Under the pieces are notes generated by a model. The model worked only from the letters and a program-made list of their open reading frames with translations. It did not search any database and was not told where the DNA came from. DNA of 64,000 nt from Puccinia triticina. Its lineage: Eukaryota > Basidiomycota > Pucciniomycetes > Pucciniales > Pucciniaceae. The position numbers were made by a program, and so were the translations under genes. Below are positions 8,698 to 22,413 of this stretch, piece after piece. The stretch spans positions 3,959,501 to 4,023,500 of the forward strand of contig NC_070560.1 of assembly GCF_026914185.1 (NCBI RefSeq). Direction: 5' to 3'. Numbering within the stretch: position 1 is the first letter of the stretch; each line of letters starts with the position of its first letter.

Positions 8698-11600
8698 TCA
8701 AGAGAGCGAGTGAGCGGGGGTGAGGGTGGGCGTGCTAGCGGGGGACTCGGAGCGGGGTCCGAAGCCGGCGCTGTCGGAGTTCAGGCGGACGAAGGATTTG
8801 TGGGGATGGGAGGACGCGGAGGCGGAGCGCGAGGCGAGCGCGGCGGCGGGGAGGACGGGGGTGGGGGCGGCCGAGGAGGGCGGTTGGGCGGCGAAGCTGG
8901 CGAGGATCTCGGTGCCGAAGCTGCTGTAGTCCGACTGGATCGACTCCACGCCCGTCGACCTTCGCTTCCCATCTACACACACATATCGTCAGCCCAGGGT
9001 TTCTCGTACAGGAGACAGGAGGGCTTACCGGAGCGGCTGTCCATATGGTCCAGCAACAACGAGATCTACAACATATGTAACGGTCAGCGTGGGAAGAGAG
9101 AGAGGGCGAGGGGGAGCGACGGACCTTGGCTTCGGCGTCCTGACAGCGTCCCTGCAGCTCGAGGTTCTCCTTCCGCAGCCACCCGATCTCCTTGACATGG
9201 AGGCTCTCGGCCTCGGCGGCGTCGGCGTCCCTGTCGCGGCTGGTGGGGGAGGAGTTGGTACGGGAGGGCGAGTGGTCGGCGGCGATGACGCGGTTGATGG
9301 AGTTCTTGGAGGCCTTGATGAGCGCATTCAGTCTGCCGTTCTCGGCGCCCAGACGGTCGAAGTCGTCCTTGAGCGTCTGGTGGAGACTCTGGAGCCGGCC
9401 GAGGTCGGCATGGAGGCTGTCGATCTGGGCCTGCTTGGCGCGCGCATGCTCGCGCATGTCGTGCTCGTACTCCTGCCGGATCCCCAGCATCCGCCGCTGG
9501 AGCTCCTCGTTCTCGAGGCTGGAGGCGCGCGAGCTGTCGCGCAGCGACGAGAGCTGCCGGGTCAGGTCGTGCAGCTGGCCCTTCATCTCCTCCCGCATCT
9601 CCGCCCCGTCCTCCGCCGCCGCCGCCGGCTCCGATCTTTTGAGCCCCGCCAGCTCGGCCTCCAGCGTCGCCGTCCGCTCCTTGTACTTCACCAGCTCGTC
9701 CTTCATCCTGCGCAGCATCTTCTCGGTGCCCTTGACGTACTGGACAGCCTTCCCATGAGTGACCTCCAACGTGCGGTGTTTCTCCTGCAGAGCCTGGAGC
9801 TCCTCCTCCACCTTGGTCGAGCCCTGCTGCTGGCCCTCGACGGAGGCGGGCGAGACCGACGAGGCGCCGCCCGACCGGAGCCGCTGAACTTCCTCGACCA
9901 GCGACGAGATCTCGTCCGCCGCCGCCTCGTGCTTCCGGTGCGCCTCGCGGTACCGGCCCTCGGCCATCTCCATTTCCTTCTGCGTCGCCGCGTACTGCAT
10001 CTCCAGTCCCCGATGCTGCCGCGTCCGCTCCGACAGCTGCTCCTCGAGCTCCTGCACCCGCCTCGACATCCCGTCGCTGTTGCCCACACTCGCCGACAAC
10101 ATCCCGAACGTGCCGGGTCCAGCCGAGTCGAACGACCGACACCCCGGTTCATCCTCCGTTCCCCCGCCACCGTTCTCCGCCATCAGGTTCTTGAGCAGCG
10201 AGGTCTTGACCTCCGCAGCCTCGATCATCCGACTTTTCTCTTTCAGCTCGTCGTCCTTAGCCGAGATCTGGGAGCGGATCTTGTTAGATTCGCCCATCAG
10301 ATTCATCATCTTCCGGCGCAGGGCCGCGACCTCGGACTTGGAGCCCATCAGATCCACCTCCAACGCCATGTTCCTGGACCGGATCTCGGCGAGTTCGAGG
10401 ACCGTGCTCTCGAGCTTCTTGCGCGTCAAACCGTCCTGACTGTCGTCGGCCTTGAGGTCGTCTGGATGGACTCCACCTTGCTGCTGACTGTCGCCACTGA
10501 GACTGCGCATCTTGACGGGATCGTCTTTAGTGCTCGAGGCCAGGTCGGTGGGAATGGAGCGTGTGGCACTGATGAGCTGGCTGATCCCGTCATCGTTGAG
10601 CGTCTTGAGCGCCGCGTTCTCCTCCCGGGCATTGCTGAGTGCGTGTTCCATCTGCTCGATCTGGCTCTTAGCGTGGTCGAGCTCGTGGAGCTTCGAGTCC
10701 AACTCCTGACTGAGGTCGTGAGCGAGACTCTTCTGGGCCTCCAAGTCCGCCTTGGCCTGCTCCCACGAGCTCTGCATCTCGTCAACCTGAGCCCGACTAG
10801 CATCCATCGATTTCTGGAACTGTTGGAGCGTGAACAGGTACTTCTCATTGACCAGTTGCGTGCTCTCCAGTTGCTGCTTCGAGCTCTCTAGCTCGGCAAG
10901 CACGGCGCGATGGGTCGTCTGCAAGGATTGGTACTGTTGGGCTTGGTCCGTCGACGAGAGATCCGTGCCGCGCGTCTTGTTCATGAGCTCCTCGTAGTCG
11001 ATCACAAGCTGAGAATGGAGGGCTTGGAGCTGCTCGGAGCGGTCGTGACTCTTGTTGAAGTTCTCTTGGGAGACCTCCCGAAGGTTTCGTTCCTGCTCCA
11101 GCTCGCTCGTCAATTGAGCCACTTGGCGTTCGGAAGCCGACTTGGATACGATCAAGTCTGAAAGCTTGTGCTCCAGGTCGCTGATCCGCTGCCTCTCGAG
11201 TTTGTTGATCTCAGAGACAGACGCGGCCTCATAGGCAGCCAGTTTGACTCGATAGAAGGAGGCCTCTTGTAAAGCTGCTGTCTTGGTCTTGCTCGTCTCG
11301 GTGAGTCGATTGTCCAACTGTTTGGCCTGTTCAGCCATTTGACTCTACAAAGCGTGTTGATCAGTACAAGAGCTGCTGCAACAAACGGGCGGGATGGATT
11401 GGTACCTTTGCTTTATTCAGTTCGCGTTTCAATTGGACAAGCGCCTCAACCAACCGTTGCATGCCCTTATCCTTAGCCAACGCGCCATTCTGGGGGGACT
11501 CATGATGGAGGTCCTGGAAGTTCAACAGCCAGGAGCGTTCGTCGGAGAGGAGGGCGTGTTCGTCGGAGGGAGGGAGCATGAAGCCCTGCTGGACGGCCAT

Positions 11601-13836
11601 GGCCAGGGCGGCCTTCATCCAGCCGTTTTGTTTGCTGAGGATCGAGGAGGGATCGGCGAGCGAAGAGATCGAGGAGGAAGAGCCCGTGGGCTGGTGGTTG
11701 TTGGGCTTTTGTTGGCGTTGTTGCTGGGTATTGGATGGGCCGATTTCTTGGCCGAGCTTGGAGGTCGGAGAGGAGGAGTTAAAGTGGAGCATGCGGGTGA
11801 TCTCGGCCGAGACCCGTCGTGGCACTGAGGAACTGCTTTGTCGTGTGGTGACAACTGCGGTGTTAGACTGAGAGGAGCGCATGGTCTTGAGATTGGTTCC
11901 GGACGCGTTCTCTAGACTTCGGCGGGGCGGGGCGGGCTGCGAGCTTGGCGACATGGACTGGCGGACGATGGGTTCGTTATTAGCGGCTGCTATTTGTTGG
12001 CCATGGGGTGACATCGTTCGTGAGGTGGTCGTGCCCTGGGGAGACATGGCTCGTGAGGTAGTCGCGCTGATCGTCCGACGATTACTGGCATTTGATCCAG
12101 TTCCAGCGGGGGCAGGATCCTCTGGGCGACGCGGACGGGAGCTGGCGGGGGAGGGAGAGCCGCCGGTGGTAGCACGTTTGGGGCTGCGATCGGGGCCGTG
12201 ATCAGATTCGACGGGTACAAGATTGCTGCTGACGGGGGGTCGGGTAGCCAGTGAGTTATTTGAATGGATGCTAGGATCGTTGAGGCTCGCGTCGGAGGAC
12301 TTGTGACTGGTTGATAGGGCGGCCTGCTGACGGGTGACGGTGGTGGGATCGAGGGGATACTTGATCTTGGCCGTATCGAGTACGTGGACGATCGAGGGGT
12401 CGTCTGGCTTGGCAGAGGTATAAGATTCACCACCGAGCACGTAGACCTTGCCTTGCCAGGAGGCCATGGAATGGCCTGATCGACCGGCGGGTGCGGGACC
12501 CATATTTTGAAACATGTACCAACGTTGGTCTGTGGGGGAAGGGGGTTTTAGGAGTGGTACAATCCATCAAAGACACAGAGAGGAAGGAGACTGACTGGAT
12601 ATTTTGAACGCGGCTAGATCATCGAGGTCTTTTCCATCGACTCCTCTGCCGCCCAGGACATACATCACATCATCGACCAGGGTGGCCGCATGACCTTCGC
12701 GGGGAAGCGGGATGTAGCCGATGCAGTCGAGCTCTTTCCAGGTGCCGGTGGCGACGTCGAGTTTCCAGGTATCGTTGTAATGATACTGGCCGTCGGTGCC
12801 GCCAAAGACGTAGATGGAGTCTTTGAAGGTGACGACGGTGTGGCCGGTCCTTTCGGAGGGGATGTGTGCTGTTGTTGGGAACTCGGTGAGATGCCATCTG
12901 GGAGCACCGGATTTGACTGGGGGAAGGGGAGGCTGAGGTTAGTATTTGGTTGGAAGGGTGAATACAGAGGGGTGATGTACGTTTGTGGAGGTCGAAGCTC
13001 CATAGATCGTTCATGAAGCGGCCGTTGTCGGTTTGGCCGCCAAAGATGTAGAACTTGCTGCCGAGGATGGCGGCCGAGTGGCCGTAGCGGCCTTCGGGAC
13101 AGGGGCCGGAGACCTTGACTCTAGTCCACTCGCGCGTGGAGAGGTTGAGCAGGTAGAGGCCGTCGTCCTGCTTCTCGTCGTCCCTGGTTTTGGTGTCGCC
13201 GCCCCAGACGATGAGGACGTTGCCTACGCCGACGGAGGCGTGGCCGACGCGGGGGAGCGGGACTTCCCCCCTGGTCTCGACCAGGCCGACGGTGAGGATC
13301 TGGTTGTGGAGGTGGTGGCTGGGCGGGGTGGCGGGGTTGGTGGGGGCAATGTTGAGGACGTAGAGGTCGTTCTTGACTTGGTCCTTGACGAGCCCGGCGA
13401 AGATGTAGATGTCCCCGGAGCCGGTGGGGGTGCCCATGGGGTTGATCGAGTGTCCATAGCGGGGGAAGGGGGGTGGGGATGGTCTGAGTGCTGAGGGGTC
13501 GTTGAGATCGGCTGGGAGGGGGTCGCCTGGGAACGGGGCTGGGGGCAGTAGTCCGAGTCTGCGGTGGGACCAGGGATAGATGACGGTTGAGGGTGCGTTC
13601 TGCGGTTGGCTTGGTTTTGAAGGGATGGGTTGTTGTTGTTGCTGCTGTTGCTGATGGGCTGTGTGTGTGGGGTTCTTGTTGTATGGGTTGTTTTGTGGTT
13701 GTTGTTGTTGTGGTTGTCGTTGCTGGAGTGAGTCGATGGAGGATGATGGCTGTTCGTTGTGGGGGTGTGGTTGCTGGCTGAGTTTGTTGTTCTCGTTGAG
13801 TGATTCTTTCTTTCGTTTGGTTCCGAACAGAGGCAT
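8698..13836 (-). CDS. tea1: Tea1-like kelch-repeat, coiled-coil cell-end polarity protein
   Basis: Spliced model: complement of 8698-8972, 9029-9065, 9125-11344, 11406-12529, 12596-12916 and 12981-13836, giving 1610 aa. All five introns are GT-AG, 51-76 nt long, and keep frame. Residues 1-90 are Gln/Pro/Asn-rich. About 120-430 form kelch repeats (RYGHS...IYIFAG, RVGHAS...LIVWGGD, RYGHSA...FYIFGGQ, RTGHTV...IYVFGG, REGHAA...MYVLGG, RSGHSM...VYVLGG), a six-bladed propeller. About 440-765 are Ser/Pro-rich and probably disordered. About 770-1505 are heptad-rich coiled coil. The tail is Ser/Pro-rich. This is the architecture of fission-yeast Tea1/Tea3, which ride microtubule plus ends to mark growing cell ends. 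The polarity role is inferred from that family. The start (MPLFGTKRKKE) is the first ATG of exon 1. Confidence 0.85.
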
Positions 13837-14112
13837 CGCTCGGCTGGGCTGGCCTGGCCTGGGCTGGCCGGGGCTGGAGGAGTGGGAGGTGGTGGTTTTG
13901 GGTGGATGGAGTCGAGGGAACAGAGCCGAGGAAGACCCAGCCCAGGATTATGTAAGCAGCCAGCACACACCCATCTCCAGATCTAGATCTGCTCCCCACA
14001 AAAATCTGGTCCTGCAGGCCGCTCCAGATTCACAGGAACCCCCCACCTTTTCCCACAGGTTCCCAGGAATCTGACACCCACTAGTTGTTTGGTTGTCGGT
14101 GCCCTCACAATA

Positions 14113-14305
14113 GGGGGGTTCACGTAAGGCTGATTTCAAAAATCAGCAACCAAAACCAGCAGATGCAGCTTTTGAACATCATGAGAAAGCAAAGAGGTTT
14201 GGCTGGGCAGCTCCCCTTTGGAAGCAATCTGAAAGGCATAAACCTTACTCACAGGTGCATGAGCAGACAAAACCAGCATTGCTTTTTTTGCAACGTGAAC
14301 CCCCC
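14113..14305. mobile_element. 193-bp TA-flanked MITE
   Basis: Inverted termini GGGGGGTTCACGT and ACGTGAACCCCCC, bounded by TA at 14111-14112 and 14306-14307. The TA duplication suggests Tc1/mariner-type mobilisation. There is no coding capacity. Confidence 0.7.
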
Positions 14306-14687
14306 TAATCATGCACTTCTAAGTTGGAAATCTTGTCCCGCATGTGAGACCAATCAACCCCAAACTTCACTAAGCCCCCATCCCCACTGCGGCTTGGCCG
14401 GGGAGAGATGTGAGCACTTGTGATCTCTCCGGTGTGGAGGGGACTTATGAATTATTGGCACATGTTGGTGTGAGAGCATTCGCCATTTTTGGTGGTGAAG
14501 GATGTTATTCCACCACAGCGCTCACAGTTTGAACCAAGTTCATTTTTCCTCCTGGCCAGTGGTTCTTGAGTATAGTCTTGTGAATTCTGCCAACTCAGAA
14601 TTTAGCCACTCCCTCTCTATCATTCCCAATTGAGCTTTCCCTATTTTGGTTTTTCAGCTGGTTGGCAGTGGTCAGTTAGGTGCAAAA

Positions 14688-14690
<3 letters not shown>

Positions 14691-14723
<33 letters not shown>
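14691..14723 (+). repeat. 33-base poly(A) tract
   Basis: An uninterrupted run of A. It could be a retroposed tail, but no SINE or LINE body or target duplication was recognised beside it. Confidence 0.7.
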
Positions 14724-14724
<1 letters not shown>

Positions 14725-17700
14725 GGTAAAGGGCCTACAAGACTTGAAGAAGTCGTTGATTTCAAAAAAAGATAGAAAAAATACAAAAAGGGTTAGAGAG
14801 AAACTGAGCAGACAAAAAGATAGCCCAGATGCCAGCGCTTAGCTGGCGTAGAGTAAGAACCAAAGTACACATTGTCTTTTTACAAAAGCTTGGACTTCTC
14901 AATGTTTTCATGATGACAAAGTTATGGGGTTTGGGGCACAGCACCCCTTTAAATCCAAGGTTTCTGCTGCGCACAGCTTGCCGGCTGTGACCACCTGAAT
15001 GCAGCTGTGTGGTCAGGAGGCAGAAACCGCCATCAATCCCACTCAAACCCACCCACCAGGAAGAAATCGGACAGGTGAGCCAGCGGCCAATTCCCCAGAC
15101 CAAGACCGCACATATTACGCTAAATTACATTAGCGCCGCTACAAGTGTAGCTTAGCGGTTTCCCGCTAACAGTTTTTGCTGTTAGCGTTAGCTGTAGCTG
15201 AAAAACACTAATTCTAGCGCTAACGTAGCGCTCTTCCCGCTACACTTCCCAGCCCCCCTTTGTGACTTAGCGGATTGGCCCTCGCTAACGCTAAAAAAAA
15301 TTGTAATTTAGCGTTGTAGCTTTTTGAGGCGCTAAAAATTCTACTGCGTTCAAATTAGCGGGTAATCTATTACGGATTTGCAGTAGCGGTTGATTCACTG
15401 CAGCTTAAACCTAGCGCAGCACACTACCATTTCAAACGCGCAGTTAAAATAATGATACCACAACCACTCTTGCACATTTCTGGCCAGCTTCAAACCTAAG
15501 TCCAGCTTTGCCAGCACCAAATCAACCGCTTGCTGATTGCTGGAAGAACTCTTACGGTCTCAGCTTGATTTTTTTTATTTATCTCGACTAAGTATACTAC
15601 AATGAGTGACTGTAAAGCAAGAGAGTCTACCCCACCCAATCAAACAAACTTGAATCCAAACCCTCGCCAATCATCCCGTATCCGCACTCCCCTGCAGCGC
15701 CCTGGGTTTGTTCCAACACAGACCAACTCCCAAAGAGCACAGCCGCATTCTTGCTCCGCTCAACCCAATGGCCAGAGGAAAAGCCAAAACACCAAGGAAC
15801 CTGTATCACTTCCCGCAACAGACAGCTGGTATGCTCATTTTAGTGGATGTATATTCAATAAATTTATACTTAAAAATGCAGAAACAAAATTGATACCTTC
15901 ATGCACTGTACAGTGTACAGCCTCCTCCCCAACCCTTGAGTGGACCTGAAGTTTTGCCGGATGTCGAACAAGATTCTGATGAAGAGAACAAAAAGGCCCC
16001 AAAGGTAAAGCAACCAAGAAAAGGTAACAATGGCTTCGATAATCCAAAGCTATACTTCTTTGACGGCTTTCAGGACGACGATCAGGTATTTTTTTATTAT
16101 TTTTCATTCTGTTATCGGCAAGTTTGCCTGTATACAGGTGCATTAGTATAATAAAATTGTTTCTTTGATTTTGAATGCACGCAGGACGCCGGAAGTCTGA
16201 CCTACAAATGTCGCTGGTGCCCCAAGTCAGTCAGATGCCCGGCATCAACAAACTCCAACCTCAAAACTCACCCCAATGGATCCAATACCAACAGTGGAAT
16301 ACACAAAGCTTGCATTGGACGTGCTAAGGCACTGGCCGAAGGAGGAAACTTCCCACCTAGTGCAGATGATCAGGCAGCGGCTACCAAAAAGCATAACAGC
16401 TTGGCTGGCACTCTGGCCACATATGTCCTGAAAGGCCGATTCAATATCAAAACCATGAACAAACTCCTCCTTCTCTAGGTCATCAGACATTCACTCCCCT
16501 GGGCTTGATTTGATGATTGTTTCCTGCGGGTTACATTTGATTACTGCAATGCCAATTGCATTGTCTACTCGCGAACCTGGGCAGCAAACCATGCTCAAAA
16601 ACTATACCTCATTCTTCAGAGACAGGTCATTGACAATATCAAGGTGCAGTGTTTCTTGATTTGTTACCTTTATTCCTTAAAATTTCAAACTGAAGAAATT
16701 TTCATCAGGAGTCCGAGTCAAAGATAGGACTTGTGGCTGATTTGTGGAAAACCAAAGGTAACCACAAAGCCTTCATAGGCATCTTGTGTTGCTACATAAA
16801 CAAAAACTGGGATTATGTTTCACAACATCTTGCTTTGAAGTATGTGGCCTGGCACCACAATGGAAAATATCTTGCCGCACCATTTGCAAACGTCTTGGTA
16901 AAGCATGGCCTCCACAACCAGATAAGTATTTGTTTTTAGCCGCTTCACTCAATCAATATCTAAACCTGTTTCTTTTAAAATGTACATTCTTTCCCTGACT
17001 ACAGATTCCAGTAGCAACAATTTTACAATGGCGAAGGAACTTTCCAAGATTATTCGTCAAAGGATGGGCACCTTCAATCATCACCTCAAAAATCATGCGC
17101 GATGTTTCTGCCACGTTGTTGCCTTGATCTTGGGGGCCGGTCTCAGAAGTCTCAAGCTCAAGAATCCAATAGTTCAAGCTCCGTTGTTGAGGAAGCCTGA
17201 TTATTTTCCGACCCTAGCAATGATTCAAGAACTGGCTGAATATGACGTAGCAGTTGATGACCAATCAACTACGAACCCGGATGACAATATTGAAGAGATA
17301 GATGCGAGTGAAGAGCAGTACGACATCGACCCAGATGACGCTTCAGCTTGTGATGTATCCAGCTGTTCGGAAAATGAAGAAAGCCAGTTGACTACACCAA
17401 GCAAAGTTGTACCCACCAAAGGTATTGCACATACCTTAGTCAAAGTAAGTTGATCCTGTCCGTTCAATCAGCACCATCTATTCTTACTGACTGATTCAAA
17501 TCAGATGGAATACATATGTCGGCGAGTTTCATCGTCATCTGCAAGACGTGCGGACTTCAAAATCTTGGCCACAAAGCTCGGCTACTCGGGTCCCCAGCTA
17601 ATTGCCGGCTATGGCATTCGATGGAATGTCACATACGCGCCTATGCAGCTAGAAAAGTTGTTGGACAGCTTTTAAACAATGAATCGGACAAGTATGCCGG

Positions 17701-17811
17701 AAAGTCGGCTGCAGCACATTACTATAAAGGCTACGAGATATCTAGTACGGAATGGGAAAATTTAAACTCCCTCAACAAGGTTTTAGAGGTAAGACACTTG
17801 TGCTTTCAAAT

Positions 17812-18152
17812 TATAAAGGCTCGGAAACTGCGCGATACAGTCCGGCGGTATGGTCAGCTCTCACGTGTCGGTACCCGGGTCTCCAATCTCGGTAACATTG
17901 CTATCATGCTGACTAACCTGCGCGATACAGTCCGGCGGTATGGTCAGCTCTCACGTGTCGGTACCCGGGTCTCCAATCTCGGTGAGGAAAGAGAGGAGAG
18001 CCGGGCAAGTGAGAGCCGGGACTGTAGTCGCGTGTCGGTGACAGGTTAGGTTTGGTGCCTGTCACCGACAAGGTTAGAAAACTATGTACATGGTGAGTAA
18101 GTACATAGTTGCTAAGCAATAGTTCGTGCATAAGTGCATGACTACTCTAACA
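17812..18152 (-). repeat. copia-1 3-prime LTR (341 bp)
   Basis: Contains a roughly 66-bp block (CTGCGCGATACAGTCCGGCG...) repeated twice about 90 bp apart. A perfect 13-bp stem, TGTCGGTGACAGG with CCTGTCACCGACA, lies at 18033-18045 and 18058-18070. A second short hairpin (CTATGTAC/GTACATAG) follows. Confidence 0.95.
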
Positions 18153-18174
18153 CCCCCTCCCACGCATGCACAAA

Positions 18175-21100
18175 CTACCCGATCAAACCTAGTTTCTTGC
18201 TCGCCTCCACCATTTTCGTCGCGCCAAGCTTTTTGGTGAATACATCGGCTAATTGATTTACTGTGCTGGTCCATTCGAGTTTGATATCATTCGCTCTGAT
18301 CAAGTCGTTTACAAAATAAAATGCTCGTTGTAAATATTTTGTCTTCTTCTTTGATGTATTGTCGGTCGCAATCAAAATAGCCGCTTCATTATCGACATGA
18401 ATCGAAGTTTGAGGATATTGATTGAGATCCTCAAGAATGTTCATCATATGAGCAAGTTGTTGAGATCCTTCTGAGAGAGCTACATACTCCGCGGCACAGG
18501 TAGAAAGAGCCACTACCGTCTGTCGCCGAGATCCCCAAGCGATGACATCACCGCAGAAAGTCAACGCATACCCTGTCGTCGATCGCTCATGTTCCCCTCC
18601 CCAGTTCGCATCCGTCCACAGTTGAAGCCCGTCACCCTTTCCCCGATACGCCAGTCGCTTCCCAATCGTCCTCCGAACATACCCAATCAAACAATCGAGT
18701 GCCTTCCAGTGCAATTCGCCGGGATTTGAACAAAAACGCGCCAGCAAATTAACCGCATACGAGATATCCGGACGCGTACCACTAGATAAATACATGAGGG
18801 ATCCAATAACCGATCGAAATTCAGTCTTGTCAATAGGTTCTGCTGATGAGATCTCCAAAACATCATCCGGTAGAGGGCTTGTTTTCAAGTGAGCAGTTCG
18901 TTTGTACTTCTCAACGATCTTGGTGGCCATTAAACTTTGGTCCAGGAAAACTTTGTCCGATTTTTGTTCAATGTTGATTCCCACTAGCCGTTCAACCTTT
19001 GATGACCATTTGATTTCCAGGTCTTTGGTCATCCCATCCCGTAACTGATCTAAGAGGAATTTGTTTGACGCCAGCGCGAAACCGTCGTCGACATGGAGCC
19101 AAATTATGACAAAACCAGAGCCTTTTCGGAACAGGTACAGTGACGGTTCAATTTCACTGGCCTCAAAACCTAGCTTTTCAACTGTTTGCTTGAAGAACTT
19201 CCACCAGCACCTTGCGGCTTGCTTGGTGCCGTAGAGTGCTTTCTTAAGTTTCATCACTTTTCCTTTCAGGCAGGGTAGGATTTCGACGGGTGGTTGCACG
19301 TAAACATCTTCCTCAATTGGGCTGTAAAGGTAAGCCGAGCTGACATCAAACGTTGCCGACGGTATTCCGAAATTATTCGCCATGGAGATTAGAAGGCGCA
19401 GTGTGTTTAGCAAGGCGGTAGGTGCGTAGGTTTCATTACAGTCAACTCCAATTTGTTGATTGAAGCCTTTCGCCACGTATCGTGCCCGAAACTTTTCAAT
19501 TGACCCATCCGGCCGCCTCTTTAGCGAGAAAACCCAACGAGCCCCCAGCACTTTTATACCCTTGAACGGGTCCACGGCCTCCCAAACATCCAGTTCACCA
19601 AACTTATCCATTTCGTAATTCGCCGCCGACCTCCACGATTCCGCATCCAAACCGCTAAGCGCCATCTTGATGGTCTTCGGCAAGTCGATCTCCGGTCCGA
19701 CCTCCAGGTCCCGCAGTTGCCTTGATTCCTCCGCCGCAATAATGTCGGTCCGTTCTTTGCCAAGTCTCAGCATTATTTGGTTCAGTACAAAGTCCAGATC
19801 TGACTTTTTAACTTTCTTTTCTATTGGCAGGTTTTGGAAGTCCAGAAAGATTGCCGCAGTCGAATGTATTGCCCGACGTTCCCTTGGCGAGAAAAACAAC
19901 CAGCCAGCCCCGGCATCCGGGTAGCCAATCAAGACGGCGTCTTGAGCCCGTTCGTCAAGTTTCTTCCTGCGTTCATTTGGGATATGAATGATAGCTTTCG
20001 CCCCGAAAGGATAAAGTACATCCGGATTTGGTCGAACTCCATAGAACAATTCAACGGGGCATTTTCCTCCCGATCTCGAGTTCGGCAGCCTGTTGTGAAT
20101 GTGTCCAGCAGTTGACCACGCATAGCTCCAGAATCTTTGGGGAAGTCCACTTTCATGAAGCATGGTCCTTGCCATGTCCCCAATTGTTCTGTTGAGTCGT
20201 TCAGCTTCTCCATTTTGTTGAGGCGTATACGGAGCGCTCGGGGCAGTCTTCACTCCAATCTCATCAAGGCGTTTACGGAGGCTGTGAACATACTCTGGGG
20301 CGTTGTCGCAGCAAACGTGGACGGGATATTTCCCGAAGTAATTTTTGATGTGCGTGAGCCACGACATGATCTTGTCGGGTACGTCAGACTTCCGCTCAAT
20401 AGCGCCGATGAACGAAAAAGTGCTTGCATGATCTCTGAGTGTAACACTATAGCGCATCCCGTGTAGGTCTGTCTCAAACGGTCCTGCGACATCCGAAACC
20501 ATCAGATCCAATGGTTTTTCACGACCAATTTGTGACTCAACACCCAGCGATTTCCGGTTTGTACTCTTTGACTTCGCACATCGGTCACAGAAGAAAGCTG
20601 ACCATTTTATTTTCGCATCAGGGTAATTGACTCTCAGGTATTGCTTGACGACTTCATCAGACGCATGGCCGAGGCGAACATGCCAGGTGTACGAGTTGAA
20701 AGAAGGTATTTGCAAAATTTTGTTGATTTTAATGGAATCGGGAACTGTTTCCAAAGACCAACAGTAGTTATGGAAGATGGTGGGATAGCGGTTATTACAA
20801 GGATCTAAAAGTGTAGCCTCTGTCCCCTTGTATTCCAGTTTCCAACCCGACGCAACCAGTCTCCCAGTCAACAATATGACTCCATCAACCCCAGGCACAA
20901 AGTAAACGTCCTCAATCGTGATCTTCCCGGCTGGTGTCGGAATCGTTACCCTACCGACGTCGGTTACAGACACATTGCAATCGGTGACAGCAAGATAGAA
21001 GGTACGGGGGGTCGTCAGTTTTCGAGTCGGCTCGAAAAGTGTTGATGTCCCACTCACATGAGCAGAGGCCCCTGAGTCAAGCAGAACGCCTTCAGTCAAG

Positions 21101-22242
21101 TTGGGGAAGGCAACTTTACGGACGTGATGCTCGGATCGGCGTGGAGGAATGTATTTTGAACCTTTCGACTCGAAGTCTGCCGGCGGCGGTTTGATTTGCT
21201 TCAGCGCCACCGCTCGCCAATACTCAGAGCAGTCAGCGAACCAGTGGCCGTCCTCGCCGCAGTATGCACACTCTGTCCCGTAACGTTTCTCCTGCTCCTC
21301 TGTTTAACCCTTCCCTTTGTAGTATTCGGCCCGCTCAACAGCAAAACGCGGATGACTGAGTTTTGTCGACCTGTCCGTTGAATTACGTCGCTGTGGGGTG
21401 ACGTACTTCCCTTTCGCACGCTGATTGAAAGCTTGAATACGGTCGAGGTCCATGGGAACATGATCGGTTTGCTTCTTGTTGACCTTTCCACAAGCCGATT
21501 GGATTACCGTAGCGACATCAGCAAACGAAGGCGACTTCTTCTCATTGAGATTTTGATCCACAGTAAACTCAAACTTAGTCAATTCGACTCCGACGGCCGG
21601 TTTGTAGCTCATCTGCAGCAAGATCCCAACAAGCTCATCGACGGTAAGTTTCGCCGCCTCAAGCTCGGTGTTGACTTTCGCCCAGGCTGACATGGTGACC
21701 TCATTTGCTAGGCCGTTCGCATTCGCCAACTCCAACAGATTATTCAAGAGATCGATCTTGTGGCGGCGATCAGATCTCTCGCATTTCAACTTCAACGCTT
21801 CGAAGACATCTTTTGCGGTTTTGTGCCCGGCCGCTTTGATTATACCGAGTAAGGACTTCTCAATAGTGTTCTTCATCAAACTAGTGATCGCGTGATTATA
21901 CTCGGTTGCTAGGTCGGAGAAGTTGTTGGATTTCTTGATCATCGACTCCGTAAGCGAGAATGCGTATTGAAGAGTCCCATCGATCGACTCCTCCCATTGC
22001 GCCCAATTCGCCGAGTTGAAAGAGAGAACCACGTGATCCGGGTTCACCTCTCTGTGAAGTTTGAGCGGCGACTTCAAGAAACTTCCGAGAATAACGGCTT
22101 GGCGTTGTTCCTGGGCTCGAACAGCGGCAGCAACGGCGTCTTCCTCTCGGGGTTGGGCTGCCTTGAGGCGATTCAATTCGGCAGTCATGTCTGCCATCTG
22201 TTGTTGTAGGTTGGCGAGCAGGTCATTTTGGTTCGCTGCCAT
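18175..22242 (-). CDS. copia-1 gag-pol polyprotein, one in-frame TAA between gag and pol
   Basis: Gag runs from ATG 22242 to TAA 21306-21304 (312 aa) and includes a QWEESIDGTLQYAF-type capsid region. Pol continues in the same frame to 18175. Immediately after the TAA is a CCHC zinc knuckle (CAYCGEDGHWFADC). Then come the protease (VLLDSGASAHVSG), the integrase zinc-binding region (HVRLGHAS...CDRCAKS) and core (SDVAGPF, CCDNAPEYVHS), reverse transcriptase (DVSSAYLYSPIEEDVYVQPP, WLHVDDGFAL) and RNase H (LWTDANWGGEHERSTTGYAL, CAAEYVALSE). Catalytic residues look intact. The single stop is either a recent mutation or a read-through site. Order PR-IN-RT-RH defines copia. Confidence 0.9.
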
Positions 22243-22413
22243 GTCGATCGGTGTGAGGTTTTATTGGTGAGTTAAACCTGTAAGATCCTAGTTTGTTCCT
22301 GGTTGTAGTATTATCCTAGATCCTGATTTGAAAAAAAAATTATTCCGACCTCCCGAAGATAAGAGAAACCTTTCCTAAGACGACGTGAACCTAGATTGAG
22401 CCGGCTTTTAACC

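Larger units (their letters stand above)
13837..15099. other. tea1 upstream region and repeat-bearing intergenic DNA
   Basis: The first 200 bases should hold the tea1 promoter; no clear TATA box is seen. The rest contains a small TA-flanked element (14113-14305) and a 33-base A tract (14691-14723) but no convincing gene. Confidence 0.5.

Noticed and set aside
8190..9195. Long repetitive plus- and minus-strand ORFs (Glu-Gln-Ala-Glu-Pro-Lys and Leu-Phe-Ser-Leu-Ala types)
   Set aside because: They are products of the 19-bp minisatellite, open in several frames, and of the antisense of tea1 exons.
9089..10891. 600-codon plus-strand ORF
   Set aside because: Antisense shadow of the GC-rich tea1 coiled-coil exon; composition is Leu/Arg/Val-rich with no domain, while the minus strand gives a six-exon, in-frame model.
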